From positions 43,257,318 through 43,321,317 of the forward strand of contig CM068315.1 of the NCBI GenBank assembly GCA_034766995.1: a stretch of 64,000 nt of DNA. The letters run 5' to 3'. The DNA is from Acanthacorydalis orientalis. Lineage: Eukaryota > Arthropoda > Insecta > Megaloptera > Corydalidae. The position numbers and the translations under genes were made by a program. Positions 12,927 to 25,790 of this stretch are shown in pieces. The notes below the pieces were generated by a model. That model ran no database searches and was not told the DNA's origin. It worked only from the letters and a program-made list of their open reading frames with translations. How positions within the stretch are numbered: the first letter of the stretch is position 1; each line of letters begins with the position of its first letter.

Positions 12927-13812
12927 GGTTTCTCACTGTTTTGCAATTATTATAAACTTTATACAAAATTGTCTGTTATACTGATTTCTAAGAATAGTAT
13001 ACGATATTCTTTATAAATATGAACAAGATCGACAAAAATAAAAAGGCATTTCTTATAAAGATAAAAATAATATATGACAATAGAATAAAGTAAACTGTAT
13101 TGAGTTATAAAAGCACAACATTGTTTTCGGTCGTTTCAGGAATAAAAACAGTTATTTAGACAACACATTTAGGTATATTTGTAGACCACTATGCTGTCTA
13201 CAGAAATATACAATCAAAATTGGTCTCGAGAATACACTTGTTATATGGACATGTACATATCTACTAGTACTTTCATTCGATTCACGAACAAAATAAATTT
13301 TATTGAACCTACGCAACGCATAGAAAAACATTTATTGGTACTCGCACATTTATGTAAATATCAATGTACAATACATAAACTAGTCATGAAATAAAAATGA
13401 TGTTCAATTAATTTTAATTGGTTTTGCTGGACTTATTTTCTTTGCTGTTATCTGTTTCATGAATAATAAATTACTTTTTTTTGTATTTTTAAAACAGGAA
13501 TATTTGTGTATTCGAATAAAAGAATGTTTTTTTTTTAATTTATTTTTATTTAAAGTGTATTCAGCTTTAAATTATATTCAGTTCCACTGATTATCATTTT
13601 TATTTTTCATCTATCTGGATTATTTTTAACATCTCATTGTACTTTTTTACAGTTTGGTAAAATTTGAATTTGCAGTTTTCTAATTTCTTTTAATTTTAGA
13701 TAAAAAAATAAACAAATTCAGAGTAAAAAAGTATGAGTAAACTTATAAAACACAACGTCAGTTCAGAATACAAATCGAATAGACCTAATGTAAAAATGAC
13801 AATATGATTTGA

Positions 13813-14175
13813 GTACTAAATTCACTTCCAAAAATGTATTTTTCTGTTTATTTTACAAACTGCAAAACTTTTTTGTGTTCAAAAAGGTTAGTAGATCATT
13901 TTTGATTGTTAATTGTGTACAAATTTAATTTTTACATTATTTTTAAGACGCTAAAAAAAGAAAATTCTAAATATGACAACAGCGTTTCTAAATATAAATC
14001 TGTGCATATTAATAACCACGCCAAGTATAATGATATTCGCATTGAAATACTTATTAATAACAATCAAAAATTATCAATAATCCATTATTGAAAGTACTTA
14101 ATTACAATATTTTTGTGATTTGTGGAGTAAGTGAAAATGCAGTTACAAAAATCTACATTCTGCGGTTAAAATTTT
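13813..14175. mobile_element. Foldback-family element
   Basis: The left arm starts at ACTAAATTCACTTCC and runs through ACAAACTGCAAAACTT and TCATTTTTGATTGTTAA (to 13915). The right arm (14055-14175) is its inverted form: AACAATCAAAAATTATCAAT, GTGATTTGTGGAGTAAGTGA and CTGCGGTTAAAATTTT. Arms are about 110 bp with many mismatches. Interior about 140 bp, non-coding. Confidence 0.65.
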
Positions 14176-16204
14176 AGCTAATTGTTAACTATGATTCTTG
14201 ATGAAGAAAAGTTCCTAAAAATTGAATATAAAATATGAATCTTTCAAAAATGAAATGAAAAAATGAAATGAAAATGAGCACTTCGGTCAACGTTGTTCGT
14301 GTAGTATTTCGCCAAAATCAAAAATATGTGGACACGTATGTCTATTGTTACCATTTTGAGTTCTTATTGTGATTGTAGAAGTGAAACAGGACTCAAATCC
14401 ATCCATTGATATCTATAAATTTAATAATAAAGTTTTTACGCAAATATTTTGTACATTGAAGTGAGTATACATTTTTAGGGCCCTTCTGTTTATATATATA
14501 TATATATATATAAATACTTAAAATCGTATGGATAATTACATTTTCACATTTCGATTAAAAAAGATAATGTTTTGAATACAATTTAGATGAGTTTTCTTAA
14601 GCAAAAAGATTGAAGTGATATTAGGTTCATTTTTTTATTCTTGATAAATACTGTCAGTTAATTGAAAAATATACAAAAATAAAAGTTATTGGATCGATTA
14701 TAAACAGGCATACATAATATCAAAGAAATAATCTGAATTATTTTCAATAAAAAAATAAGTAATTATAATTTGATTCTTTTTTAGAAAAAGTAAATATTGA
14801 AACACTGTTTTACCGTACGTTAATTATAAAAAATAAAAGAATATATCTGAAAAGAAACCAGGCTGGTATTTTTTTACATTATATACGTCAATATATTTAT
14901 ATAGTTTAAATATAAGTTGACGTGAAGGAAATTCTCTGTTTATATGGATGTCACTGCGACGACAAGGTTATTTTACGAAATATTGATTTTCGTTATGGAA
15001 ATATATTTTTTTAATACAAAAAAGACGTTTTAGATTGACACTAAAAATATTTCCATCACACTTGTCAAGTATATTAGAAGCACTTAATAAAATTGATGTA
15101 TGTAATTAATTAGTGTGTCCACTCGTTAATTCGTCATTTCGTATTTCCATCATTTTATTTATGGCCGTGCTGACATGCCAGTCAATTTGTCATCGGAAAT
15201 GGTATAATGTATGTATTTTTTTTGTACGTTCTGTTTTCTGAAAAAATTTCGAGACGTTTCTATTGAAATTTTAATATGTAAACAGATTAATGTTACCGTG
15301 TAAACAGTTGTTATAAATATTTCCTTTCGGTCAGATTCACTTTTTTTAATTTACAAGTTTATTCACTGACATTGTTCTTCGAACTTTTTATGAATGACAC
15401 GCGACGTAGAAAGTAAATATAAAAGTATATTCATTCTATTTGTTTTTTCTATTTCGTGTATTTACATATTACTCTCACCGTATTTATATTTCAATTATTC
15501 GACAAAAATAAATATTTAGATAAAAAAATACATTGACATATCTCACAAACAAATAGATTTATCCGTCTGCATAAATTATATTAATATTTTTCAAGTATCT
15601 GTTTAAAACGACCATCGTCTTTTTCTAACTATAAATTAATATAAGTAGGAAAGTTTTCAACCACACAGATGCTAGAAAATTAATCCACTCACAACTCGGA
15701 TAGAATTATATACGAACGAGCACAGTGAAAAAGGCTGATCTAGAAATTTTTATTAAAATAGACTTATGGTTATTTCGCATACTTTATAATCTCACGGAGT
15801 ATAATTATTAATAATCGCAAGACTTGACGTTTACAAGTTTAAAAAAAGAACTTGAGATAAAAATTATACAGAGATAGCGATAATTAATAGTTGTGAAATT
15901 TGAAAAAGTCTTTTATGAAATTGAAATTAAATCCTGTAAAATTTAATTAATAAAAAAATATGAGGATTAAATAAGTGAGTGAAATATTATTAGGTTAATT
16001 AAAGTGAAAAGCTTTTTACACAAATTTTTAAGTAGTTTATAAGAACAGTGTATTAAATTATAATTTTGTATAATTATCAATCGAAGTGTTTAATTTCACC
16101 CAAGATTCAAAGACAGTGACGTTTGGAAAGTGTCTTTGGGTTCGATAATATTATGTAAATTAAAAGAAATCAAGAATTCTTTTTTGTTTTATCTTAATAT
16201 CAAA
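14176..16204. other. Featureless AT-rich sequence
   Basis: I see no gene or repeat family here beyond a short TA run at 14490-14512. The stretch 15110-15210 is somewhat less AT-rich and unique. Confidence 0.6.
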
Positions 16205-16500
16205 ATATATTTTTGGCAATGTGTCTCAATCCACTTTTACAAATGATTTTTTTATTTATCTGTAAAACAATAAGCAAATTCTGATTAAAAATGTCCAATA
16301 AATGAATATTCGTCGTATTTAATTGTTGGTTATATGAATTTTAATGGCAATTTTTCACCTTCTTAATATTAATAAACAGAAAAATCAGATTTTTTTGTAT
16401 TTTCATGCTATAAGAACGATGAAAATGCCATTGAATTGCATATAAAAAATAATTAGTTATGAACGAAATGCTATTTCTGGAAATCAAACTCTAAATAAGT
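16205..16500. mobile_element. Foldback-family fragment
   Basis: It carries one arm (CACTTTTACAAATGATTTTT at about 16231) and the family's central block: CAGAAAAATCAGATTTTTTT near 16378-16398, then ATGAAAATGCCATTGAATTGCAT (shortened here) at about 16419. The opposite arm is weak or missing. Confidence 0.5.
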
Positions 16501-17544
16501 TCATCTATGTTAGTCATTGTATAAAGATTTGTAAACAAAAAAAGCTACTGGTAAAATATATTTCTGATTTCGATTGAAACAAAGTAAAAGGGTCACACTT
16601 TACTTTGGATTAACATTTTGAAAGATTTGATTCTAATAATTATATTTTTTATTGTTTGATTTTGTTTACCTTCGTGTTTTTGTTAACTTACGAATATTAA
16701 TTAAGTAAAATGATTATTAAATAAATAGTTACATCTAGGCCAGTAATCAATTATTGAACATTTTGTAGCAGAAACAGTTTTTGATTTGTGCAGTGAGTGA
16801 AAAAATTGACTAAAATCTCTCGTCTTTCAAAAGTTATGAACAATTTTTCTAACTTTTTTATCCACTCCTCAGACAATTAAAAAACCTCTTTTTAGCTTCA
16901 GACCATGAATTTATTTTTATATTACTCTATGCTTTACTATTATTATTTTATAATAGATATGAACGTTATATAAGGTGTAATAAATACAAATATTAAAATT
17001 CATTAATTTTATGTATAAAAAAATAATCAATCGAGAAATTTCCAAATTTTTACTAAACAGCAGCTGAAGTTTTAAAAGCTTTTTGATAAATTTTAAAACC
17101 ACGACCGACAAAACTCCAAATTAAATAAAAACAAATCCATTATCTTTATTAAACACGTTAACTCGAACATTACATTATAAAATCTTGAAACAGTGTTTAG
17201 ATTTCGGCAATGTTTTACAATAATTAATAAACTTTGTATAATTTCCGACATGAATATCTGTAACTGGTATGTCATGTAATGGAAGATCACCGGTGTTCTA
17301 TCAAGTGAACGTTATTAAATTACATTCATCTGAGATCATCTAGAAAGTTTTCAATCAATCTTTCAACTGAAAACAATACAGAGGCGGTCGAACAGATCAT
17401 ATTCTCATTAAACCACAGTATTAATAATTATTGTAAGTAGGTACACTGAAATCTGTTTCATTATTTTCGAACAGACTCTTGGAACGTGTAAGCAAATTTG
17501 TAAAATTTTACTGTTTATCTTTCATTATTGATTTTTAATGCTTA

Positions 17545-17551
17545 TCTCTGT

Positions 17552-17582
<31 letters not shown>
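17545..17582. repeat. (CT)n(AT)n compound microsatellite
   Basis: A CT run of about 22 bp passes directly into an AT run of about 14 bp. Confidence 0.92.
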
Positions 17583-17583
<1 letters not shown>

Positions 17584-17639
17584 GTCCGAAAAATATATTA
17601 CAATATTAATAAAGTCATAAAAAAATAAACACACAAATA

Positions 17640-17880
17640 TGTCGTTGCGACCAACTATTTATTATCTTTATAGTCGCTCCAATTTCTTCTTGTGAATTAC
17701 AATTGGCGTCATCAGTTCTCCGGCAACGCGGACAAAAAGAGTGCTTGAAATTTATATTAACTTCATTACGAAAATGAAAATGACGTTAATAAAGTCGGCG
17801 CAATTACGATCGCTTCATTTATGGATTTATATTGGTTTCATTTCATTTACAGACGACCGACTCTGATGAAATTCGTATAT
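17640..17880. other. Unique, less AT-rich block (possible regulatory sequence)
   Basis: A non-repetitive block including CTCCGGCAACGCGGAC and GTCGGCGCAATTACGATCGC stands out from the surrounding AT-rich DNA. No splice-bounded frame was recognised. A conserved non-coding role is only a suggestion. Confidence 0.35.
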
Positions 17881-18138
17881 ATATATATATATATTCTTTT
17901 TAAAGAATGCACATCGATCCATCTTGGGTCAGTTTATATATATATATATATATATATTTATATGTATGAAGATATATATTTACACATCAAAATATATCAT
18001 AAATTATGGATTCATTAAGGGATATAAAATCTTAGAAATGTTTCTATTCAATCTAAGAGCAACAAACTTTATTACATTGTTAATACATGTTATAAGGGTG
18101 TAATTATCATTTATTTATTTATTGATCGTAAAATTTGT

Positions 18139-18172
18139 AATTCAACTAATAAAAAAAATTATTAGTTGAATT
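18139..18172. repeat. Perfect 14-bp inverted repeat
   Basis: AATTCAACTAATAA and TTATTAGTTGAATT are separated by six A. It could be a small hairpin; no element boundaries are visible. Confidence 0.8.
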
Positions 18173-18546
18173 TATTATTTCTTCATATTTTTTTCTGAAA
18201 CAAACGTACGTGAACAATTGTTTGAGATTAAGATTTGTAATTTGAATTGTTTTAAAGAGATGTTATTTGTTTTTTTTTTAATTGAATATGAATAACACAT
18301 TATATTTTGATACTATTTTATATTTATGGTATCATTTTATATCTTGTATTGATTTGAAATATCAAAATGAAAATAAATATTTTATTATAGGTTTATATCA
18401 GTATGAAGAATATTGTTTTTATTTTAGTTTAATTTTTAATAATTTAAGTTATTGAATCATACCAGACAACAAGTTTTGTATGTACTAATGTAATGTGTTC
18501 ATTTATTACACGTGACCTTTTTTTAAAATATTTTAGAAATAATGTA

Positions 18547-18576
<30 letters not shown>

Positions 18577-18578
<2 letters not shown>

Positions 18579-19165
18579 GCGAAGGTCATTTGATAAATTT
18601 GATAATTTGGTTTCTATGAAGTGGCGTCGCTATTTATTTGGTAATGTCACGGCTATCAAGTGTCAGTTTTCAAACTAGCATAGGCGAAATTTCGCTCAAA
18701 AGTGACGCGTTGTTCACGTTCTACAGATGTTTGAAGTGAGCATTGTAGTAAGTGCTTCAAAAGTGGAAAAAAGATCAAACCTTTTTGCGTCGATTCGTCA
18801 CTGTGGATGAAACATGGATCTACCACTACACACCAGAGTCGAAGCAGCAGTCAAAGGAGTGGACTACGACTGGTGAAAGTGCGCCGAAGAAAGCGAAGAC
18901 CGTTTTATCGGCTAGGAAGGTCATAGCTAATGTTTTTTTTGAGATTCCCAAGTAACCATCTTAATTCACTACTTAACGAAGAGAAAAACGATAATAGGAT
19001 CCTATTATGAATAAATATTGTACCGTTTGAAAGAAGAGCTGAAACACAAACGGTCAAGATTGGCGCACATAAAAATTCTCTTTCACAAGGATAATTCTCT
19101 GTCCTACAAATCAAGCATCGTAATGGCAAATTTGCACGAATTAATTTTAATTTTTCTAATTATTA
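18577..19165 (+). mobile_element. Degraded mariner of a second lineage (mellifera/irritans-like), 5' end plus catalytic core
   Basis: The 5' end (GCGAAGGTCATTTGATAAAT at 18579) directly follows a (TA)n tract. The N-terminal DNA-binding region is deleted. The plus strand then encodes a catalytic segment at 18752-18955, with FVTVDETWIYHYTPES carrying the first catalytic Asp and KEWTTTGESAPKKAKTV after it. In another frame from 19018 there is RLKEELKHKRSRLAHIK and ILFHKDNS, which carries the second catalytic Asp, then IVMANLHE. The third Asp region and the 3' end are missing; they are replaced by about 50 bp of AT-rich sequence and a hAT end. It is clearly a different mariner lineage from the mini-mariner family. 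Confidence 0.85.
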
Positions 19166-19212
19166 AGTATATAGCTAGATTTTTACCAAAAAATGTACTT
19201 TTTTAAGTAATC

Positions 19213-19311
19213 TGTTTAGTAACAAGTTTTTTAAATGCGGCCTTATTTGATTTAAATAAATTTGCGGTAAATAAATGCAGACTTCCAAAATGAAAAGGTT
19301 CCCCATCACTG
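19213..19311. mobile_element. Orphan hAT terminus
   Basis: The last 20 bases, AAAAGGTTCCCCATCACTG and neighbours, are the inverted form of a hAT terminus (CAGTGATGGGGAACC). The preceding GCGGCC and TTTGCGG motifs resemble subterminal hAT sequence. No partner end was found on the left, so this is a solo end fused to the mariner fragment upstream. Confidence 0.55.
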
Positions 19312-19319
19312 GTCTAATA

Positions 19320-19804
19320 GTTTCTAAAAAAATTCAACTTTTGTTGTTGTTATGAGATGCTTACAATAAATTTGCACTGTTTGTACATTCATGACTAGTA
19401 TATTTTTTGGAGATATTTTCTTTGACTTAAAAAAAACATTCTATTCTCATCGTTAGAACATTGACTAGAACTTGAAAATCTAAATGCAAAATATTTAAAC
19501 GCTACTAAAATTAAATAATTTGTATTTTTTTATAATTTGCGTACGAATATTTTTAAAATAATAATTTTCAAAATAGTTACAAAAATGTGTACAAAAATAA
19601 CACTGACATGACTACTGATAATGATTTGCTGTAATCAACTGATAAATCCTAATTATTATTATACCTTTTTGTAAAGATGATTGATAACTTAATTGATGAT
19701 ATCGATCAAAAATAACATGAGATAAACTTCACTGATATCTACAAATCAAATAAAGTTTACGATTCTACATGATAAGAAAGAATTAAGTAAATTTTTAAAC
19801 AAAT

Positions 19805-19885
<81 letters not shown>

Positions 19886-21062
19886 GAATATTCTCTTGTC
19901 GGTAGTATTTAAATGTGATTATAATTATTTAAAATACTACTTTTATTTCAGTTAAACTTCCTATTAATAATATTCGAATTTTTAAAAATGTATGAATATT
20001 TTTGTTTGTAATTTTATGACAACATTAATATATAAATTCGTTTAAAAAGGTTTATTAGAGTACTATCCACTTGTTTAATGTTTAAAAACAGTTTTAAACT
20101 AATCTACATTATCGAGTCCAATATAAAATCTATTTAATTATCATCATCCATTATACAAAACGAAAAACATTGCATGTTAACAAATAATCACATTTGTTTG
20201 AAATTTTTGTTAGTTTTCATTAGTTCAAAAACAATTTCATTTGAATAATACCTCGAAAATATAAAACATAAATACGAATTAACCAAAACAAATTCAAAAA
20301 CCCATTATTTTCAACGATTGATTATTAACTATACAAACAGAACCATTGTTAAACTCTCAACAAATAAATAAACAAAATATTGAACCGATTATTCATGATA
20401 TAACGACAATAATTAAAGTAAACACTTTTCACATTTTAATCCAATTTGATTATTTTTTTTTTCATACCGAAAACCCTATAATATCAATTGATACGCAATA
20501 AAACGGGCAATATAATTAAATTCGTAACAAAGTTTGCGTTTCGATGTTCATAAATTTTAATATGGAATCGAATCAATGTTTATTGAATTTTTGATTTGTC
20601 TGCGTCGTCGTTGCTCATTTCATATAATTAAACAGATAATTATAGAAATTGTCATTTATAAATAATTTTAACGTATGATTAAACCAGTAATCCATTAATA
20701 ACGTTGTGAATATATGCATATTCATTTTGATTTATTATACTTTTAATATCGAATTAGGTTAGCTTATGATATGTTTATACGAACGTACAACTGTATCGTA
20801 TATAAATTACTATTTTAACTAGATTTCAAGGTTTTGATTTATTATTTTCATTACGGTACAAGTGTTCATCCACACACATACAGACATCCATACATAAATA
20901 CTAGTGGAAAAGTTCGCATAAATATCCACATCTAGATGCGTTAAATGAAAATAAATCTTTGAATATCAATTGTGTAAATGTTAAAAAATATTTAATTAAA
21001 TTATATGTGATTCCTATTCCTAATAGAATAAAAAAACACTTATAAGTTGTAATAATTATTAT
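19320..21062. other. Featureless AT-rich sequence
   Basis: Apart from the TA tract at 19.81-19.88 kb nothing is recognisable. Confidence 0.6.
19810..19882. repeat. (TA)n microsatellite, among the longest
   Basis: About 73 bp of uninterrupted AT/TA. Confidence 0.97.
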
Positions 21063-21300
21063 AGATACTACGCTCGGCAAACCTTCCCTCCCCACGGGGG
21101 GGGGGGGATTTACTCCCTACTAACAAATAAAAGAAATTACATGATATGAGTCATCAAACAGAACACTTATCTTATGACTAATACCAACCAATCAGAACAG
21201 AGACTACGTGACCGATATCAACCAATCAGAGAACGAATAAAACGCATGCATAGCGGCGGGGCCATTTTTTAGTTAAAGAGAGTTGTTTTTTCAGATCCGT
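21063..21300 (+). repeat. CCAAT-motif dispersed repeat, copy 1
   Basis: The 3' half carries two tandem subunits, each ending in GATATCAACCAATCAG or a close form (CCAATCAG at 21188-21195 and 21222-21229, 34 bp apart). An E-box-like TACGTGACC lies between them. After the second come AGAACGAATAAAACGCATGC and GGCGGGGCCATTTTTTAGTT. The 5' part has CTAACAAATAAAAGAAATTA. A run of 12 G (21096-21107) in the head is exceptional in this AT-rich DNA. Four other copies are at 25.8, 33.2, 46.0 and 50.9 kb. Confidence 0.8.
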
Positions 21301-21783
21301 TATATGTGATATTTTCATTTTGTTTCAGTGGACGGATATTTTTCTTATAGGCTATGACCATTTTCAATGTTTCTTCGCCTCTAGATAACCTTGGATGAAT
21401 TGTTTTTCTTTAGAAATTGACAATGAATTCAAATGAATCGAATATTAATTTCAAAACGAATAATAACGCATTCAGAAACATCTCAGGATTATCCTAACAT
21501 TGAAACCACTCGTAGTAAACAAGAGAGACGGAAATTTAAGAGAATCCAATTTAAAATTTATTTTGTATTATGTTTTTATTCTAAACTATTGGGTTCTGGA
21601 CGTGTCTTTTCTTAAAATGGATTTCAGAGACTGATTTTAATTCTGTTTCATATTAGTTTTAGAATTCAAATCTGTCTCATTGAAAAATAAAATAATTTGT
21701 TGGAAAAGAACGGTCGTACAATAAATCTTAAACAATAATATAACAAATAACTTTTGACAGAGAAGAAAATACGTTAATTATTG

Positions 21784-21785
<2 letters not shown>

Positions 21786-21836
<51 letters not shown>
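21786..21836. repeat. (TA)n microsatellite
   Basis: About 51 bp of TA followed by three AATG units. Confidence 0.96.
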
Positions 21837-21837
<1 letters not shown>

Positions 21838-22161
21838 ATGAATGAATGAATGTGTATATTTGTATTCTAGGTACACAATAACCTATTACAAAGGTAGTTG
21901 GTATTACATTACATGTGCTTAGTTTTTATAATACTTACAGTTTGACAATTAAAATAGTAATATTGTTTAGTTTAATAAATAAAATAATAATTAAAATAAT
22001 AAAATAGTACAGTAATATATAATAGTATTAGAGAATAATATGAAGTATAATTGAATCATTTAGACAAAATGATTGAAGCTTCAAGGCTGAAGTTATATTA
22101 TAAAAAATATTCTTTGTTTCACTTTTGGTCTTTATGAGCATTATGTTTGGAAACTGATTAT

Positions 22162-22789
22162 TTTATGAAAGTATTCCTATAGGGCTCGTTTGTGTACACG
22201 CATTTAATAAGTGTTGAATTGTTTCACTCGCATTTAAATTACACATTAAGCACTTGTCTGTTTCATATATTTTATGAGTAATTTCTTTATTTTAATAAAT
22301 TTCGTATCCTGCAAGTCTTATTTGGCCTATGGTTATGATGTGTTTCAGTGATATATTAAATTTTAAGAATGGTTTGCAGTCTATGAAAGTAGGGTTCTTT
22401 GTTGTTTTGTATAGAATGTTATATGTCGAATTTTCTACACGTTCGATATCGTTTTTTATGCTCTCTTCAGATATAATGTTCATTATTTTTTCTATGTAAC
22501 CCCTTACTTCCATAGAGTTTTGGCTGGCCCATACTCGTAAGAATTTGAATTTATCTAGCATTTTTTGAATTTGGGTGTAGCAATTGTATTTAGATAGATT
22601 GTTTTTCAAGTTGTTTAGTTTTACTAGTCTATCATAACACTTATGAGGGAATTGGTGTTCGTCTATTTTTACTAATTTGGCCCAATATTTCAGTGTTTTT
22701 TTGAATACTTCCTTTGTGTGTATAAATATATATATATATACACATTTGGTTTTCTTTTTGCATGGTATTTTTACACGATTTTTTAACAT
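22162..22789 (-). pseudogene. 3' fragment of a non-LTR (LINE) reverse transcriptase with C-terminal Cys/His motif
   Basis: An open stretch of 165 codons on the minus strand (22292-22789) includes KKTLKYWAKLVKIDEHQFPH, QIQKMLDKFKFLRVW and HIITIGQIRLAGYEIY, a pattern I associate with the thumb-to-C-terminal region of insect non-LTR retrotransposon polymerases. Past one in-frame TAA the same frame continues with KCLMCNLNASETIQHLLNAC and stops at 22162-22164. This gives a C-x2-C-x9-H-x4-C motif (Cys codons 22250-22252, 22241-22243 and 22196-22198; His 22211-22213), which fits the C-terminal zinc-knuckle-like motif of I/Jockey/R1-type elements. It is a 5'-truncated, dead copy, as is usual for LINEs. 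The clade is not certain. Confidence 0.72.
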
Positions 22790-23344
22790 GTTATATAAAC
22801 ACCTTTACACAGAATGAACCGGAAATGATTCCGACAGTGAATCTACAAATATTCCGCTAAAGTAATCGATCCATTAGGGTTCCTTCAATACTTCATACTA
22901 AGGAAACCGAAAATGAATAAAATATTAATTTTTTAAAAAAATATTATTTTTTTTTCATTTTCTTCAACAAATTAGCTTTTCTTTTATGTGTTTATTAAAT
23001 AAAATGTTTTTAGTGAATGCATTTCTTTATTATAATCGCTCTTAGTATAATTTGTGTTACTTTAAAACCAGTTTTATACTTTGTTACAAATCAATTTTTG
23101 CACAACTTTTTTTACACGATTTTTTTTTCTCGGTATGTATCCACCATGTTAAAAGAGATCCAAGTGTATATATATATATATATATTACTTAAAAATAGTA
23201 ATAATTATAAAAATGTATCCAATGAAATCTTTTCCATTTTTTTATCTAATGTATTTCTTGACATATAAAACATCAGACGTGTTAAATGCTCCCAATTTTT
23301 TAAACCTTTATTTTTTAAAAAGAACTGATATCAATATATCTTTC

Positions 23345-23470
23345 TAAAATTAATTTTTCACTTATCCTACAAACTACAAAAAATTTTTATGATCAAAAAG
23401 TTTAAAAAAAAATATTTTTAATCGTTGTTCCCGCTAAGGTACAGAAAAATCTATTGAGTCTAGTTTTTGC
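23345..23470. mobile_element. Foldback-family fragment
   Basis: AATTTTTCACTTATCCTAC, AAACTACAAAAAATTTTTATG and ATCAAAAAG are the arm. CGTTGTTCCCGCTAAGGTAC then AGAAAAATCT (23423-23453) is the same central block as at 33.69 kb. Truncated to the right. Confidence 0.55.
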
Positions 23471-23508
23471 AGTTAAGTGAGATGAATTATGCACGTAATG
23501 TTTATATA

Positions 23509-23523
23509 TATATATATAGAGAT

Positions 23524-23561
<38 letters not shown>

Positions 23562-23562
23562 C
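23509..23562. repeat. (TA)n(GA)n compound microsatellite
   Basis: A short TA run, then GATAGAGACA and about 30 bp of GA repeats. Confidence 0.94.
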
Positions 23563-24181
23563 TTCCATAAGTAGGTGAAAATTACCGCAATATGATATTT
23601 ATTTAAAAGAATCAAACATTATTTTTTCTGCTTCTTTCTAATCACTCTATTCAAGATTAAAGCTACGTGTAGAAAGTAAACGATGTATCTCTACATGAAT
23701 AAAAAAAAGAAAAAAGATAGAGATAGCTCAAAAATATAAAATTTTCGGGAACGAATTTAAAAATTTTTGTAAAGTACAAAACAAGTAATAACCAATAATC
23801 GATTCTTCCACTCTCTAGCGTCATTTTTTTTCTATTAAAATGATAAAATATTTATTGATAAATGGAAACTTTTTCGAATGATTAATCGTAGTAATCCTAG
23901 AATTGATATTATTTAAGTTACGCTTATATAACAGCACCTATCTGTCATGCAGCGAAATGTTAAGCTATAAATTGAATAAAAAAACTAATGTGTTTTTATT
24001 TGCTGGACACGAAAAATTGAAAACATCTGTGTAGTGTTTTATTAATAATAGTGAATTATATATAAATAATTATAGTATTTAGTTCTCATTCCAAGACTTT
24101 TCTAGAAATTAATTATACAAAAAACACAGCTTGATCATATTTCATATCATTTTTATTATTTATCATTTCTATTTTCATATA

Positions 24182-24185
<4 letters not shown>

Positions 24186-24230
<45 letters not shown>
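24186..24230. repeat. (TA)n microsatellite
   Basis: Flanked by ATAATGTA on the left and TGTACATTAT on the right, so the tract lies inside a short palindrome. Confidence 0.95.
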
Positions 24231-24234
<4 letters not shown>

Positions 24235-24615
24235 TTATGTTCATATATCTACACGTTATAAGTAGGTGCGTTGTGCTAGATGACATCTTTTCCGTTTGTT
24301 TTTAATGAAAGTATTGAGATAATCCTCTAGCGAGATAGCGTATAAAGACCAGGTGAGTGAGGACTATTAAGGTTTTGTTTAGTTTAGCGCTTTTGTGTGC
24401 CAGTGGGAGTTCACATTTATTTGTTACTTTTTTCAGTACGTTTTTTCTTTCCTTGTTGCATGTTCCAGTTTACGGATCGTAATTTATTATTACATTTTGT
24501 GTCCTAACACTGTAATGTAGGTACCATCTGCTTGTCTCCTCTTTTTGTAATTTTACAACATTAATTACACAGGTAATTGTATTCATATCAATGTATGTAT
24601 ATGGTTATATTTTCA

Positions 24616-24656
<41 letters not shown>

Positions 24657-25231
24657 TTTTTGTGTTATTAAAAAGTTACTAACTGAATTGAAATAGTAAT
24701 TTAAAAAACCAATAAACAGAATTAATAAGAGTTTATATTTTTTAAAGTAAACATACGTTTACTTTTTAGAAAATCCTCTTATTTCATTACTTTTTAATTA
24801 GTTATCTGAAATGCTTGTCTGAGTTGAAGCTAATTAAGCACTAAAAAATCTATTTTGTTAAAATGTTATTTACTTTATAAGTTAGATTTTAAAATGGTAA
24901 TAGCTAATTAAATTAATTGATTAAGTTACGATTTTTACAAATCAAAAATACCTGAAAGTAATATAAGTCTAAACCAATCGCAAAAGAATTTTTTTTAATA
25001 GTAACTTCGAGAATAAAACCAAGAAACTGAGCATTAAGTACAGCAGACAATCTTGTAATAATATTTATTTTATAGAATGATATTTTTGAAGATTTAACAT
25101 TAATTCTGAAAATAAATTCAATAAGCATGTCACAGAAATCTTTCATACTGGTCAAATTTACATCTGCAACTACTTTTTTATTCTCTAATTTCATTTAATG
25201 CACGTTTCTCCATCTATCAATTAAAAATATA

Positions 25232-25788
25232 TTAGATTGATAGGAAAAGAACTGTGTATTTTTTTTGATTTTAACTTTAATTTTTTTCAATGAAAGTATC
25301 ATTTCATCGTGTTCATGTTCATATAATTTTAAAGTGCATTTTTTGGTCTGTATTTTGGTAGCATCGACTTTGGTTCGATTATTAATTTTGCTTCAAATTA
25401 AATTACTGAATTAAAGATGAAAAGAAGCAAATAAGAGTAATTATTTGTATGAGTTCAAAATAGATGGTAAAGAAGCAGAAACTGCTCACAAACTAAACGA
25501 TGCTTTTGGTGTGGATACTGTTAAAGAACGTACGGTGCACTGGTGGTTGAAAAATTTTGTACTGGAGACGAGAGCCTTGAAAATGAAGAAGGTTGCGAAC
25601 GTCCTTCTTCATTTCATAATGATCAACTGAAGGCGTTAGTTCAATCAGAATTCGAGAGCTTACACAAAACTTAAACGTTAGTCATGCAACATTTCTGTAC
25701 CACTTAAAACAACTAGAAAAATCAAGAAATCTGTAAATTTATATGAATGTGAAGGTCACAAACCGCAATTATTTTTATACCAACCTAA
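25232..25788 (+). mobile_element. Mini-mariner copy C, 557 bp, with TA target duplication
   Basis: The element is flanked by TA on both sides (25230-25231 and 25789-25790). The left repeat reads TTAGATTGATAGGAAAAGAA and the right end TTTTTATACCAACCTAA. On the plus strand, 25445-25555 is open and encodes the first helix-turn-helix (KEAETAHKLNDAFGVDTVKE then RTVHWWLKNF). A frameshift follows near 25556, after which the GDESLENEEG and second helix-turn-helix regions continue in other frames up to the right repeat. The right flank (from about 25791) runs directly into a CCAAT-motif repeat, so the mariner probably inserted into that repeat. Confidence 0.87.
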
Positions 25789-25790
25789 TA

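Noticed and set aside
24913..25194. 93-codon minus-strand open stretch
   Set aside because: AT-rich composition and no motif; compatible with chance.
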